A stretch of 64,000 bases of DNA, taken from positions 1,197,501 through 1,261,500 of the forward strand of contig NC_135187.1 of NCBI RefSeq assembly GCF_041146795.1, written 5' to 3'. Position numbers and translations under genes: made by a program. The stretch comes from Maylandia zebra. Its lineage: Eukaryota > Chordata > Actinopteri > Cichliformes > Cichlidae. This document shows positions 11,944 through 23,415 of the stretch, in pieces. The notes below the pieces were generated by a model. That model saw nothing but the letters and a program-made list of their open reading frames with translations, was not told the DNA's origin and made no database searches. Numbering within the stretch: the stretch's first letter is position 1; every line of letters begins with the position of its first letter.

Positions 11944-14900
11944 GGGAAAGATGTGGTTGTTGTTGGAGCAGTTGTGGTTATTCTTGGGGTGGCAGTTGTG
12001 GTTGTTGGTGGGGCAGCTGTGGTTGTGGGTGCAGTTGTGGTTGTTGTTGAAGCTTCTGTAGTTGTTTGAGCAGCTGTGGTTGTGGCGACAGTTATGGTTG
12101 TTGGTGGTGCAGCTGTAGTTGTTGTTGGAGCTGCTGCAGTTGTGGCAACAGTTGTGGTTGTTGTCGGAGCAGCTGTAGTTGTTGTTGGGGCAGCTGTGGT
12201 TGTGGGTGCAGTTGTTGTGGTTGTTGTTGGAGTAGCTGCAGTTGTGGCCGCAGTTGTGGTTGTTGTTGGAGCAGATGTCGTTGTTCTTCGAGCAGCTGTG
12301 GTTGATGTGGGTGCAGTTGTGGTTGTTGTTGGAGCCGCAATTGTGGTTGTTGTTGGAACAGTTGTGGTTGTTGTTGAGGCGACAGCTGTGGTTGTTGTAG
12401 AAGCAGCTGTGGTTGTTGTTGGGGCAGTTGTGGTTGTTGTTGGGGCAGCTGATGTTGTGAGAGCAGTTGTTGTTGTCGGTGAGGAAGCTGTGGATGATGC
12501 CGCAATTGTGGTTGTTGTTGGAGCAGCTGTGGTTGTTGTTGGAGCCGCAATTGTAGTTGTTGTGGGAGCAGCTGTAGTTGTTATTGGAACAGCTGTGGTT
12601 GTGGGTGTAGTTGTGGTTGTTGTTGTTGGGGAAGCTGTGGTCGTTGTTGGAGCAGTTGTGGTTATTCTTGGGGTGGCAGTTGTGGTTGTTGGTGGGGCAG
12701 CTGTGGTTGTGGGTGCAGTTGTGGTTGTTGTTGTAGTTGTTGTTGGAGCAGCTGTGGTTGTGGCCGCAGTTGTGGTTGTACTTCGGGCAGCTGTGGTTGT
12801 TGTTGGAGCAGTTGTGGTTGTTATTGGAGCTGCTGCAGTTGTGGCAACAGTTGTGGTTGTTGTTGGAGTAGCTGCAGTTGTGGCCGCAGTTGTGGTTGAT
12901 GTGGGTGCAGATGTCGTTGTTCTTCGAGCAGCTGTGGTTGATGTGGGTGCAGTTGTGGTTGTTGTTGGGGCAGATGTCGTTGTTCTTCGAGCAGCTGTGG
13001 TTGATGTGGGTGCAGTTGTGGTTGTTGTTGGAGCCGCAATTGTGGTTGTTGTTGGAACAGTTGTGGTTGTTGTTGAGGCGACAGCTGTGGTTGTTGTAGA
13101 AGCAGCTGTGGTTGTTGTTGGGGCAGTTGTGGTTGTTGTTGGGGCAGCTGATGTTGTGAGAGCAGTTGTTGTTGTCGGTGAGGAAGCTGTGGTTGTTGTT
13201 GGAGCCGCAATTGTAGTTGTTGTGGGAGCAGCTGTAGTTGTTATTGGAACAGCTGTGGTTGTGGGTGTAGTTGTGGTTGTTGTCGGTGAGGAAGCTGTGG
13301 ATGATGTCGCAGTTGTGGTTGTTGTTGAGGCGGCAGCTGTGGTTGTTGTTGGAGCAACTGTAGTTGTTCTTGAAGCAGCTGTGGTTGTTGTTGGAGCCGC
13401 AATTGTGGTTGTTGTTGGAACAGTTGTGGTTGTTGTTGAGGCGACAGTTGTGGTTGTTGTAGAAGCAGCTGTGGTTGTTGTTGGGAAAGCTGCAGTTGTT
13501 GTTGGAGCAGCTGTGGTTGTTGTTGGGGAAGCTGTGGTCGTTGTTGGAGCAGTTGTGGTTATTCTTGGGGTGGCAGTTGTGGTTGTTGGTGGGGCAGCTG
13601 TGGTTGTGGGTGCAGTTGTGGTTGTTGTTGTGGTTGTTGTTTGAGCAGCTGTGGTTGTGGCCGCAGTTGTGGTAGTTGTTGTGGCGACAGTTATGGTTGT
13701 TGGTGGTGCAGCTGTAGTTGTTGTTGGAGCAGCTGTGGTTGTGGGTGCAGTTGTGGTTGTACTTCGGGCAGCTGTGGTTGTTGTTGGAGCAGTTGTGGTT
13801 GTTATTGGAGTTGCTGCAGTTGTGGCAACAGTTGTGGTTGTTGTCGGAGCAGCTGTAGTTGTTGTTGGGGCAGCTGTGGTTGTGGGTGCAGTTGTTGTGG
13901 TTGTTGTTGGAGTAGCTGCAGTTGTGGCCGCAGTTGTGGTTGATGTGTGTGCAGATGTCGTTGTTCTTCGAGCAGCTGTGGTTGATGTGGGTGCAGTTGT
14001 GGTTGTTGTTGGGGCGGCAGTTATGGTTGTTGTTGGAGCAACTGTATTTGTTGTTGGAGCCGCAATTGTAGTTGTTGTGGGAGCAGCTGTAGTTGTTGTT
14101 GGAGCAGCTGTGGTTGTGGGTGTAGTGGTGGTTGTTGTCGGTGAGGAAGCCGTGGATGATGCCGCAGTTGTGGTTGTTGTTGGAGCAACTGTAGTTGTTC
14201 CTGAAGCATCTGTGGTTGTTGTTGGAGCAGCTGTGCTTGTGAGTGCAGTTGTGGATGTTGGTGGGGTGACAGTTGTGGTTGTTATCGGAGCAGGTGTGGT
14301 TGTTGTTGGGGCAGCTGAAGTTGTTGTTGGAACAGCTGTAGTTGTTGTTGGGGTAGCTGCGGTTGATACCGCAATTGTGGTTGTTGTTGGGGCAGCTGTG
14401 GTTGTTGTTGGAGCAGTTGTGGTTGTTGTTGAAGCAGCTGAAGTTGTTGTTGGAACAGCTGTAGTTGTTGTTGGGGTAGCTGCGGTTGATACCGCAATTG
14501 TGGTTGTTGTTGGAACAGCTGTGGTTGTTGTTGGGGCAGTTGTGGTTGTTGTTGGGGCAGCTGTGGTTGTTGTTGGAGCAGCTGTAGTTGTTGTTGGAGC
14601 AGTTGTGTTTATTGTTGCTGCCATTGTGGTTGTTGTTGTGGCAGCTGTGGTTGTTGTTGGAGCAGCTGAAGTTGTTGTTGGAACAGCTGTAGTTGTTGTT
14701 GGGGTAGCTGCAGTTGATACCGCAATTGTGGTTGTTGTTGGAACAGCTGTCGTTGTTGTTGAAGCAGTTGTGTTTATTGTTGGGGCAGTTGTGGTTGTTG
14801 TTGGGGAAGCTGTGGTTGTTGTTGGAGCAGCTGTAGTTGTTGTTGGAGCAGCAGTGGTTGTTGCTGCCATTGTGGTTGTTGTTGGGGCAGCTGTGGTTGT

Positions 14901-16055
14901 GGGTGTAGCTATTGACGTTGTTGTTGGTGTGTTAGTTGTGGTTGTTGTTGGGGCAGCTGTAGTTTTGGGTGCAGTTGTTGTTGTTGGGGCAGCTGTGGTT
15001 GTTCTTGGAGCAGTTGTGGTTGTTGTTGAAGCAGCTGACGTTGTTGTTGGAACAGCTGTAGTTGTTGTTTGAGCAGCTGTGGTTGTTGCTGCCATTGTGG
15101 TTGTTGTTGGGGCAGCTGTGGTTGTTGTTGTCGCTGCGGTTGTAGTTGTTGTTGAAGCAGCTGACGTTGTTGTTGGAACAGCTGTAGTTGTTGTTGGGGT
15201 AGCTGCGGTTGATACCGCAATTGTGGTTGTTGTTGGGGCAGTTGTGGTTGTTGTTGGGGAAGCTGTTGTTGTTGTTGGGGCTGCTGCAGTTGATTCCGCA
15301 GTTGTGGTTGTTGTTTGGTTGGCAGCTGTGGTTGTTGTTGGAGCAACTGTAGTTGTTGTTGGAGCAGTCGTGGTTGTTGTGGGTGCAGTTGTGGTTGTTG
15401 TTGGGGCATGTGTGGTTGTTCTTGTGGCAGTTGTGGTTGTTGTTGCGGCAGCAGTTGTGGTTGTTGTTGGAGCAGCTGTGGTCGTTGTTGGAGCAGGAGT
15501 GGTTGTTGTTGGAGTAATTGTGGTTGTTGTTGGGGCAGCTGTGGTTGTGGGTGCAGTTGTGGTTGTTCTCGGGGCAGCTGTAGTTGTTGTTGGTGCAGCT
15601 GTGGTTGTAGTTGATGAAGCTGTGGTTGTAGTTGGTTCAGCTGTTGTTGTTAATGAAACTGTGGTTGTAGTTGGTGCAGCTATAGTTGTAGTTGGTGGAG
15701 CTGTAGTTGTAGTTGGTGGAGCTGTAGTTGTAGTTGGTGGAGTTGTGGTTGTAGCTGGTTGAGCTGTAGTTGTTGTTGATGTTGGTGTTACTGTAGTTGT
15801 AGTTGGTGGAGCTGTTGTTGTAGTTAGTGGAGCTGTGGTTGTAGTTGGTGCATCTCTTGTAGCTGTGGTTGGTGATGTTTCAGTTGTAGTTTCTGTAGCT
15901 GTGTTTGTTGTTGTAGCGTTTGCACCACCTAAGCCAGTGTGAGATTGATATTGTTTTCACACTACTTTTTTTTTTATTCATTAATATTCTGTAATGTTTT
16001 TCATAATTAACTTACCAACAAACAGAAATAAGATGATAACGACCCTCACCATCAT
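10374..16055 (-). CDS. Giant threonine-rich mucin-like secreted/GPI-type protein, two coding exons
   Basis: Coding exons (minus): 16055-16016 and 15928-10374, with GTAAG donor, AG acceptor and a phase-1 intron. Together they give an exact 1865-codon frame (1864 aa). Exon 1 codes a signal peptide, MMVRVVIILFLFVG. Exon 2 is 5.55 kb without a stop. It is built of TTTTAAP-type heptads with variants (IAVSTAATP, VASTTTTTVP, SSTASSP, ARRTTTS) and has no cysteine that I can see. The end, NTTSSAIVNNFSFLSLG followed by a Leu/Ala-rich tail, is a hydrophobic C-terminus of GPI-signal type. Dense Thr/Pro predicts massive mucin-type O-glycosylation outside the cell. The two smaller genes at 32.3 and 52.0 kb have the same exon plan, the same LFVG|GTAAG junction and a related tail. 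No named gene is recognised. The start is the first of two adjacent ATGs; assembly errors in the repeat could alter the length. Confidence 0.8.
10430..15920 (-). repeat. Coding minisatellite with higher-order repeats inside the large mucin-like gene
   Basis: The basic unit is 21 bp (seven codons, TTTTAAP), read on the minus strand. Longer blocks recur. 'gaggcgaca' marks one block at 10819, 10996, 11413, 11815, 12376, 13075 and 13438. 'gcagatgtcgttg' marks another at 12271, 12907, 12970 and 13951. The 'gataccgcaattg' block occurs about 14.36, 14.49, 14.72 and 15.21 kb. The left (C-terminal) half and right (N-terminal) half use different block types. Pure (GTT)n tracts lie near 11.09 and 11.91 kb. 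All units are multiples of three, so the frame survives. Confidence 0.85.
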
Positions 16056-16682
16056 TTTGGGAAAATGTTACAAACCTTCAAAAGCAGAATCACCACTTCA
16101 ATATTTAAATTATCATATATTTCATAATAAAATATATTTTAAAAGATCCTAATCCTAATTACAACAGCATTCTGAATTTGTTCTCCTATGCTTATCTATA
16201 ATTTTTTTTATAACTGTACAATTTGCTCGTGAAAATTGCAAGCTTCTAAAACGCTACAGTGCCGTATCTAAAGAGAAGCACCTTTTGAAAAAAAAAAACA
16301 AGCTAAAGTGCAGCTAATGCCCTAAATGCCTCAGTATGTTTGGACTTTATAAGAACACTTTTGTAGACCTTTTATATTAGCTTTTTTCCCCAGAAAATTA
16401 CTCAACTGATCAAAGATAATTAATAAATATAAAAAATAATAAACAATTGAATATATTTATAGAATATATTTAACATCTTGTAACAAATAACTGAATCATT
16501 ATTGTGAAATTAGGACATATATTCAAGATTTATTTACAAGTTACTTACAAGTTACTTGTGGTTCTAGGTTGTCTTTGCTGATGTTATTAAAGTTGTAATG
16601 CCCACTGATTCCAACTGTCCAACTTTTTATGTCACACAAAACAGGTTTGGTTCCATCACACCGTCAACAAAGAGATAAAGTA

Positions 16683-17025
16683 TTTACATACAGTGTATCC
16701 GGAAAGTATACACAGTGCTTCACTTGTTCCACAGATGATCATGTTACAGTCTTATGGATTTATTATCACCTCAAAATCCTACAAAATTTAGTAGATGATG
16801 GGCATTTAGGATGATTAGGAAAAGCACACACCTGTCCATATAAGGTCCCATAGCAGACTGTCCATGTCAGAGAACTAACCAAGCCATGAAGTCCAAGGAA
16901 ATGTCTCAGACTCAAAAACAGTTTGGGCTGTAAATGATTATGTAAATATTGTATTTTTATCTTATCATTTGAATAAATTTACAAGAATTTAAAACAAACT
17001 TTTTCACTTTGGTATTTTGTGTGAG
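16683..17025 (+). mobile_element. Internally deleted Tc1-type element (MITE-like)
   Basis: It begins 'cagtgtatccggaaagtat', the familiar outer repeat of fish Tc1 elements, and continues with the 5' untranslated region of such elements ('cacacctgtccatataagg', 'catgaagtccaagg'). It then jumps directly to the 3' end ('gaataaatttacaag...ttttcactttggtattttgtgtg'). The transposase coding region is entirely absent. It sits about 0.6 kb upstream of the signal-peptide exon of the large mucin-like gene, possibly inside its 5' region. Confidence 0.6.
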
Positions 17026-18313
17026 ACAACTTAAACATTAATAACTAAAGTCTTTCTTTTTATTGTTTTTATCTGTTTTATCGTTTACTATAGTCTTTTA
17101 TTGATGTGAATATGAACAATGTCAATAAGAAACATTTTTCCTATTATTGTTTACATGACAGAAATAGCTATGTATAGCATTTTTATCACTTTGATCTTCA
17201 GATCGATCTGTTGACCTTGAAGGAGAGGTCAGAGGTCAAATATGACATGATATTTTAAATCCTTAAAAAATAATTTTATATGCTGAAAATACACACCAAC
17301 TGTAAGAATCATAGTTTCTAAGTCAATAGGCATTTTGTCAGTTTTCAGCTGATAAATTGTTGATTTCTATAAAAGAACGAGTCTGTTTTCTTTTCTACTC
17401 TACCTGAGCACTCAGAACACTTTATGCAACTTGGTTTATTTGGAATTCATTCCCAACATTGTTGAGATATTGTATTTACAAACAGAATGCTACCACCTTT
17501 TTTTATTTGAATAGCTGATATCAGTGGAAAAAGATTGCTCTGACACCCAGCTTTCCAATGTTTGCATTTTAAAGGGGAAGTCCACCAACAACCACACCTC
17601 CAAGTATAAATGTAAGTGCAGATGAAAATAATCATCTTCTTTTAACTAAAAGACTAAAAAATGTTGTAGGATCAGCCTGTTTTCAGCTCTGAGTTTAATA
17701 AACAAACACATTTTATGTGAGAATGACTCACAATAAATAGAATAAACTATACACAGTGCTTTGTGGTGGCTTTATTAATGGGTGTTCCAGGTTGTGGGTT
17801 GTGTGGTGAGACTTTGGCATGATCTCTGAACCTGGAAAGTAAACTACTCTCAGTCGTCTCAAACAATAATTAATCGAAATGAAAACGAGTGATAATTATC
17901 TGTGTCATAAACAGGCTAGTCCATTTAAAAAATATGGTTTCATAAAGCATAAATCCCACCTCAGCTACAGGCTTTTGTGACAAAGCTGCAGGAAATCATG
18001 AGTGATGTTCCAAAATGTCAGAGCTCAGTGGTCGGGTCACATTAGGTCACATCTTATTATGCAATGCCAAAGCTGTGGCACCTCCCACCTGTCAAAGACA
18101 AAATTAGAGACACTGTGGCAGCTGACAGGTTTAGCCTGTTTACAGCTTTCTTAATCATTTCTTTCTCACGTTAACAGAACAAAGATAAGATGACCTTTAA
18201 TAATCCCAGAGATTTCAAATTCTGGGCGGGGCAGGAATAAGTGAATAGGCGCAGCATACTTAATAGAAGGAAATAGAAGAAATTATATGCTATTCAAGGT
18301 AGAATTTTATATA

Positions 18314-18315
<2 letters not shown>
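17026..18315. other. Intergenic, nothing firmly recognised
   Basis: AT-rich sequence. A TATA-like 'ctataaaag' occurs at about 17369 on the plus strand with no gene found after it. The upstream exon and promoter of the large mucin-like gene should lie on the minus strand somewhere in 16.1-18 kb, but I found no convincing TATA there. Confidence 0.35.
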
Positions 18316-18379
<64 letters not shown>

Positions 18380-18384
18380 GGGGG
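18316..18384 (+). repeat. (GT)n-(G)n microsatellite
   Basis: About 46 bases of alternating GT are followed by about 22 consecutive G. The compound tract sits close to the 5' truncation point of the LINE that follows. Confidence 0.95.
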
Positions 18385-18449
18385 CATATAATTTCTGTTT
18401 TTTCTTCTGCTTTTTATTAACAGGTACATATATCATATTTATATATATA

Positions 18450-20398
18450 TTCTTTCTTTGCTCGCTTTGAAGTCCGAAACAGCACCACTGCACAGAAGAC
18501 CCCACCCCCTCCTGGTGACCAGGTGATGACTCTGTCCCCGGACAGCGTGAGGAGATCCCTCAGCAGGATCAATGCACGTAAAGCTCCGGGTCCTGACAAC
18601 ATTCCTGGTCGTGCACTGAGAGACTGTGCAGTGGAACTCACTGATGTCTTCACAGACATCTTCAACATATCACTCATCCAGGCTGTCGTCCCCACATGTT
18701 TTAAAGCCACCACAATCATTCCGGTTCCAAAAAAGTCATCTCCCTCCTGCTTTAATGACTACCGTCCTGTTGCACTTACTCCCATCCTGATGAAGTGCTT
18801 CGAACGACTAGTCATGCAACACATCAAGACTGTCCTGCCCCCCTCCCTGGATCCCTTCCAGTTTGCGTATCGGCCCAACCGCTCAACCGATGATGCCATC
18901 TCCACTGCACTCCACTCAGCACTCACACACCTGGACAAAAAAGACTCATATGTTCGAATGCTGTTCATAGATTTCAGTTCAGCATTCAACACTATAATCC
19001 CCCAACAGCTCATTCAAAAACTGGTCCAGCTGGGGCTCAACACCTCACTGTGCAACTGGCTGTTGGATTTCCTCACCGGAAGACCTCAAACAGTACGGGT
19101 CGGCAGTAACACATCCAGCACCATCATTTTAAACACGGGGGCCCCGCAGGGATGTGTGCTGAGCCCCCTCCTCTTCACTCTGCTGACCCATGACTGCACT
19201 CCATCACACAGCTCCAACCTCTTCATCAAGTTTGCGGACGACACAACGGTGGTGGGTCTCATTAGCAACAGGGATGAGACCGACTACAGAAGTGAGGTGA
19301 GACGCCTGGCCACGTGGTGTGCTGACAACAATCTCTCTCTGAATGTGGAGAAGACGAAGGAGATTGTTGTGGACTTCAGGAGAATGCACACCCAACATGC
19401 TCCTCTGACCATTGACGGAGCGTCTGTGGAGAGAGTGAGCAGCACCAAGTTCTTGGGTGTGCACATCACAGAGGATCTCTCCTGGACGTACAACACCACA
19501 GCACTGGCCAAGAAATCACAGCAGCGTCTCTTCTTTCTCCGCAAACTAAGAAGAGCAGGAGCACCAGCCCCCATCATGTACACTTTCTACAGAGGCACCA
19601 TCGAGAGCATCCTGTCGAGCTGCATCACTGTGTGGTTTGGAGCCTGCAATGCGTCCTGTCATAGAACCCTCCAACGCATAGTGAGAGCTGCAGAGAGGAT
19701 CATTGGTGTCTCTCTCCCCTCCCTCCAGGACATTTACAGCACCCGTCTCACTAAAAAAGCCCTTTGCATAGCGGCTGATCCCACGCACCCAATGCAAAGC
19801 TTCTTCAAGCTGCTGCCGTCAGGGAGGAGACTGCGGAGTCTCCAGGCCAGGACCAGCAGGCTGAAGGACAGCTTCATCCATCAGGCTGTCAGGAAGCTTA
19901 ACTCCCTCCCGATTCTGCCCCCTCTCCCCTCTCTCCTCCACGGTCTCACTGAACTCTGTCATACACACACACACACACACACACACACTCTCTGACTCAC
20001 TCACTGGCCTGCACCAGTTACCAGTCACTTTGTGGAGCATTGGACTGCCATTACCTCATAAGACTTTGTGTTACACTATCTCTTACCGTACATTACCAAA
20101 TCTCCATTTGCACTATTTGCCTATTTGCACTACTCTGCCTGGTTTGCACTCAATGTCATTTACCCTTATATTGTATATTGTATAGCTTTCTTGTTATATG
20201 TAAAATTGTATTATATTATTTAATTTTTTTTACTTTAAAATATTTTACTTGCATTTTTAATCACTCTTATATTTAAATGTTCATTTTCTATTTTATCTAG
20301 GGATTGAGAGTAACGAAGTTTCTATTCTCTGTATGTCCTGTACATGTGGCAGAATTGACAATAAAGTTGACTTTGACTTGACTTTGACTTTGATATAT
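18450..20398 (+). mobile_element. 5'-truncated Rex1/L2-like LINE with an intact reverse transcriptase frame
   Basis: The frame is open from about 18461 to the stop near 19995 (over 500 codons). It starts in the linker before the reverse transcriptase ([16 protein letters not shown]), then [21 protein letters not shown] (catalytic Asp), [27 protein letters not shown] (FADD box) and the C-terminal [20 protein letters not shown] block. The endonuclease domain is missing, so the copy cannot move by itself. The 3' UTR ends 'gacaataaagttgactttgacttg', a 6-bp-repeat tail. No stop codon interrupts the frame, so the insertion is fairly young. Exact clade (Rex1 versus L2) is my judgement from wording. 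Confidence 0.85.
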
Positions 20399-20676
20399 GT
20401 ACTATTGTATCATATTTATACATACGTATATAAAGGCGCAGCAGACAGCTTGAAGAGAGCAGCTGTGCTGTCAACTTGTCTCCACCTGGTGGTGAGCTGA
20501 AGCAGGTGGAGGTGGATGCTGGGTAGGAGTCCGGGTGGGGCCAGAATGATCAGTGCTCGGTTTAATGATATTTGTGTCATATTTTCTTTTCCATGAACAT
20601 GTGCATACTATTGAGAACAAAGCGTCAACATTAAACCTGAAGTATTAACTGTAGTTCTGTCTGCTGTTACCAGCTG

Positions 20677-21643
<967 letters not shown>

Positions 21644-21732
<89 letters not shown>
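21644..21732 (+). repeat. (GT)n microsatellite
   Basis: About 89 bases of uninterrupted GT. Its left flank 'aaggcactgtg' recurs at the left of the tract at 22437. Confidence 0.97.
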
Positions 21733-21733
<1 letters not shown>

Positions 21734-22082
21734 TTTTTTGACAACATGTACTTGATAATGAGAGTGGGATGCCCAAGAGTCTCGAAGACTTGTGCCCTCA
21801 CATCTCGATAACAACTGTGGATCCATCCCAGCAGTGTGGAGAGGTCCAGAGAACCAGAGGCAGCTGATCCCCGTCCGAAGCCGGCCACTCTGGCACAAGC
21901 CGAGAACTGCAAAAGCTGACAGGCAAGACAGGGTTTAAGCCATTATCAATATATTTTCATTGAAACATGAACTTAAACATAAACTTGTCTGGATAGAAAA
22001 AGGGATCATATCGATATGTGGTATTATAGAGGAAGATGAAATTATGAGTTTCCAAACTTTAAAGCAAATCTTTCATTTAGAA

Positions 22083-22146
22083 AGCATTTCACTACATATC
22101 GTACTGTGTATGACTGTGTACGTGACAAATAAAATTTGAATTTGAA
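22083..22146 (+). repeat. LINE 3'-tail fragment
   Basis: 64 bases match the last part of the 23.0 and 50.4 kb tails, including 'gtacgtgacaaataaaattt' and the (gaattt)n end. Confidence 0.7.
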
Positions 22147-22434
22147 AACCAAGACCACTATAGATATCTCCAGTTAAGAAACTTTTCTACTCGAAACATT
22201 ACAAACCAAATACCCACAGCGAGGACATTTATCCAACTCTTTATAAATGCTTGTTAGAGATTTGGCAAATCATTTGTTTTTTTCATTGGAAAAGTAAAAA
22301 AAAAATTACATGTATGGAAGGAGTTTAAATAAAAACGCACTGAACACAGGAACCACCAACATTAAACAGCTGGATTTATGTAACTTTAGAGATTTAAAAG
22401 ATGGAAAAGATTGCTTTTTAGTGAATTTTAAGGC

Positions 22435-22436
<2 letters not shown>

Positions 22437-22531
<95 letters not shown>
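22437..22531 (+). repeat. Compound (TG)n(TA)n microsatellite
   Basis: About 61 bases of TG pass directly into about 34 bases of TA. Tracts of this kind are unstable and may adopt non-B structure. Confidence 0.97.
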
Positions 22532-22533
<2 letters not shown>

Positions 22534-22557
22534 TCTTACTGCTCTACAGGTTTAAAT

Positions 22558-22860
22558 GACCTTCTGTAGCTCTACAGAAGGCAGTGGATATTTGCTCACT
22601 GCATGGAAAATGGACACAGAGGAGACCTGGATGTGTCTGACAAATCAGTCAGACCTGGGACTGTCAAAGGAGCAGCAGCATACGCAACACACTGAGACGT
22701 CACAGCAATTTTCCACTGGGGACAAACAAACAAAGTGCACCTGCTCATCGTATTTCTCTCAAACCAAAGCTTGAATGACAAAAAGATCATTGTCCCCGTG
22801 ACTCATCTCCTGTTTCACTGTGGAGTCAGTGCTCAATCGGCAGGGACATAAAGCAAGGCA
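22558..22860 (+). repeat. Segment duplicated at 25.5-25.76 kb
   Basis: The right half ('aacaaacaaagtgcacctgc', 'ctctcaaacc', 'aatgacaaa', then 'actcatctcctgtttcac') is matched in order by 25620-25740 ('aacaagcaaacaaagtgaacctgc', 'ctctcaaac', 'aatgacaaa', 'catatcctctttcacc'). It is an old tandem or dispersed duplication about 3 kb apart. No coding function is seen. Confidence 0.5.
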
Positions 22861-23041
22861 ACGTGAAGAAAAATCCAGATCACAGCAGTTTCTTCTGCTT
22901 TTTATTAACAACAGCAGGCCACAGGTCTGAAGTCTGTCTGCTTGGCATTAGTCAATCACAACCACCAAACAACCAGTTCTTATTCCAGGACATTAAATAC
23001 TGTTTTTCTGCCAGTGTTGTTTGGCATCGGTGCAGTGTGAT

Positions 23042-23350
23042 TTGTGTATTTTGTTGTACAGTTATTTTATTTTCAACTTTAATTTATATATTTTATCTTA
23101 TTCTTCCCAGTTAAATTTACCCTTCATTCTAATTTGTGTTGTACAGTTATTTCATTTTTAACCTTAATTTATATTTTATTCCTTCCTAGTTAAATTTACC
23201 CTTTTTAATTTTTCATATTTATTTCCTATCTTATTCATAGCCTTTTCCTTTTTTGTTTTCTTTAGGTCACGAGCAGTTGTCCAAGCATTTCACTACATAT
23301 CGTACTGTGTATGACTGTGTACGTGACAAATAAAATTTGAATTTGAATTT
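23042..23350 (+). repeat. LINE 3' tail, copy 1 of a near-identical pair
   Basis: About 300 bases, apparently identical to 50393-50702, end 'gtacgtgacaaataaaattt' followed by (gaattt)n. This is the AATAAA plus short-tandem tail of a 5'-truncated LINE. It has no coding part. Confidence 0.8.
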
Positions 23351-23415
23351 GACGTCCACATTCACACAGGGTGATGGTGCAGGCATGACTTACAGCACTG
23401 TCACCCAGGCTTTTT

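Noticed and set aside
10499..15409. Gln/Leu/Pro-rich minus-strand frames
   Set aside because: Alternative frame of the same array; fragmentary and without start context.
10435..15762. Very long Val/Gly/Ala-rich plus-strand open frames (up to 544 aa)
   Set aside because: They are the exact antisense of the Thr-rich coding repeat; a periodic GTT array is open in several frames. They have no signal peptide, splice context or tail, and the minus strand joins perfectly to a signal-peptide exon.
10430..15920. Non-coding satellite array
   Set aside because: A 5.55-kb uninterrupted frame in exact phase with an upstream signal-peptide exon, and two paralogues of the same design, make chance unlikely.
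10374..15928. Antifreeze glycoprotein gene
   Set aside because: AFGPs are built of Ala-Ala-Thr units with cleavable spacers. Here units are TTTTAAP-like, there are no spacers, and the ends fit a signal peptide and GPI-type tail.
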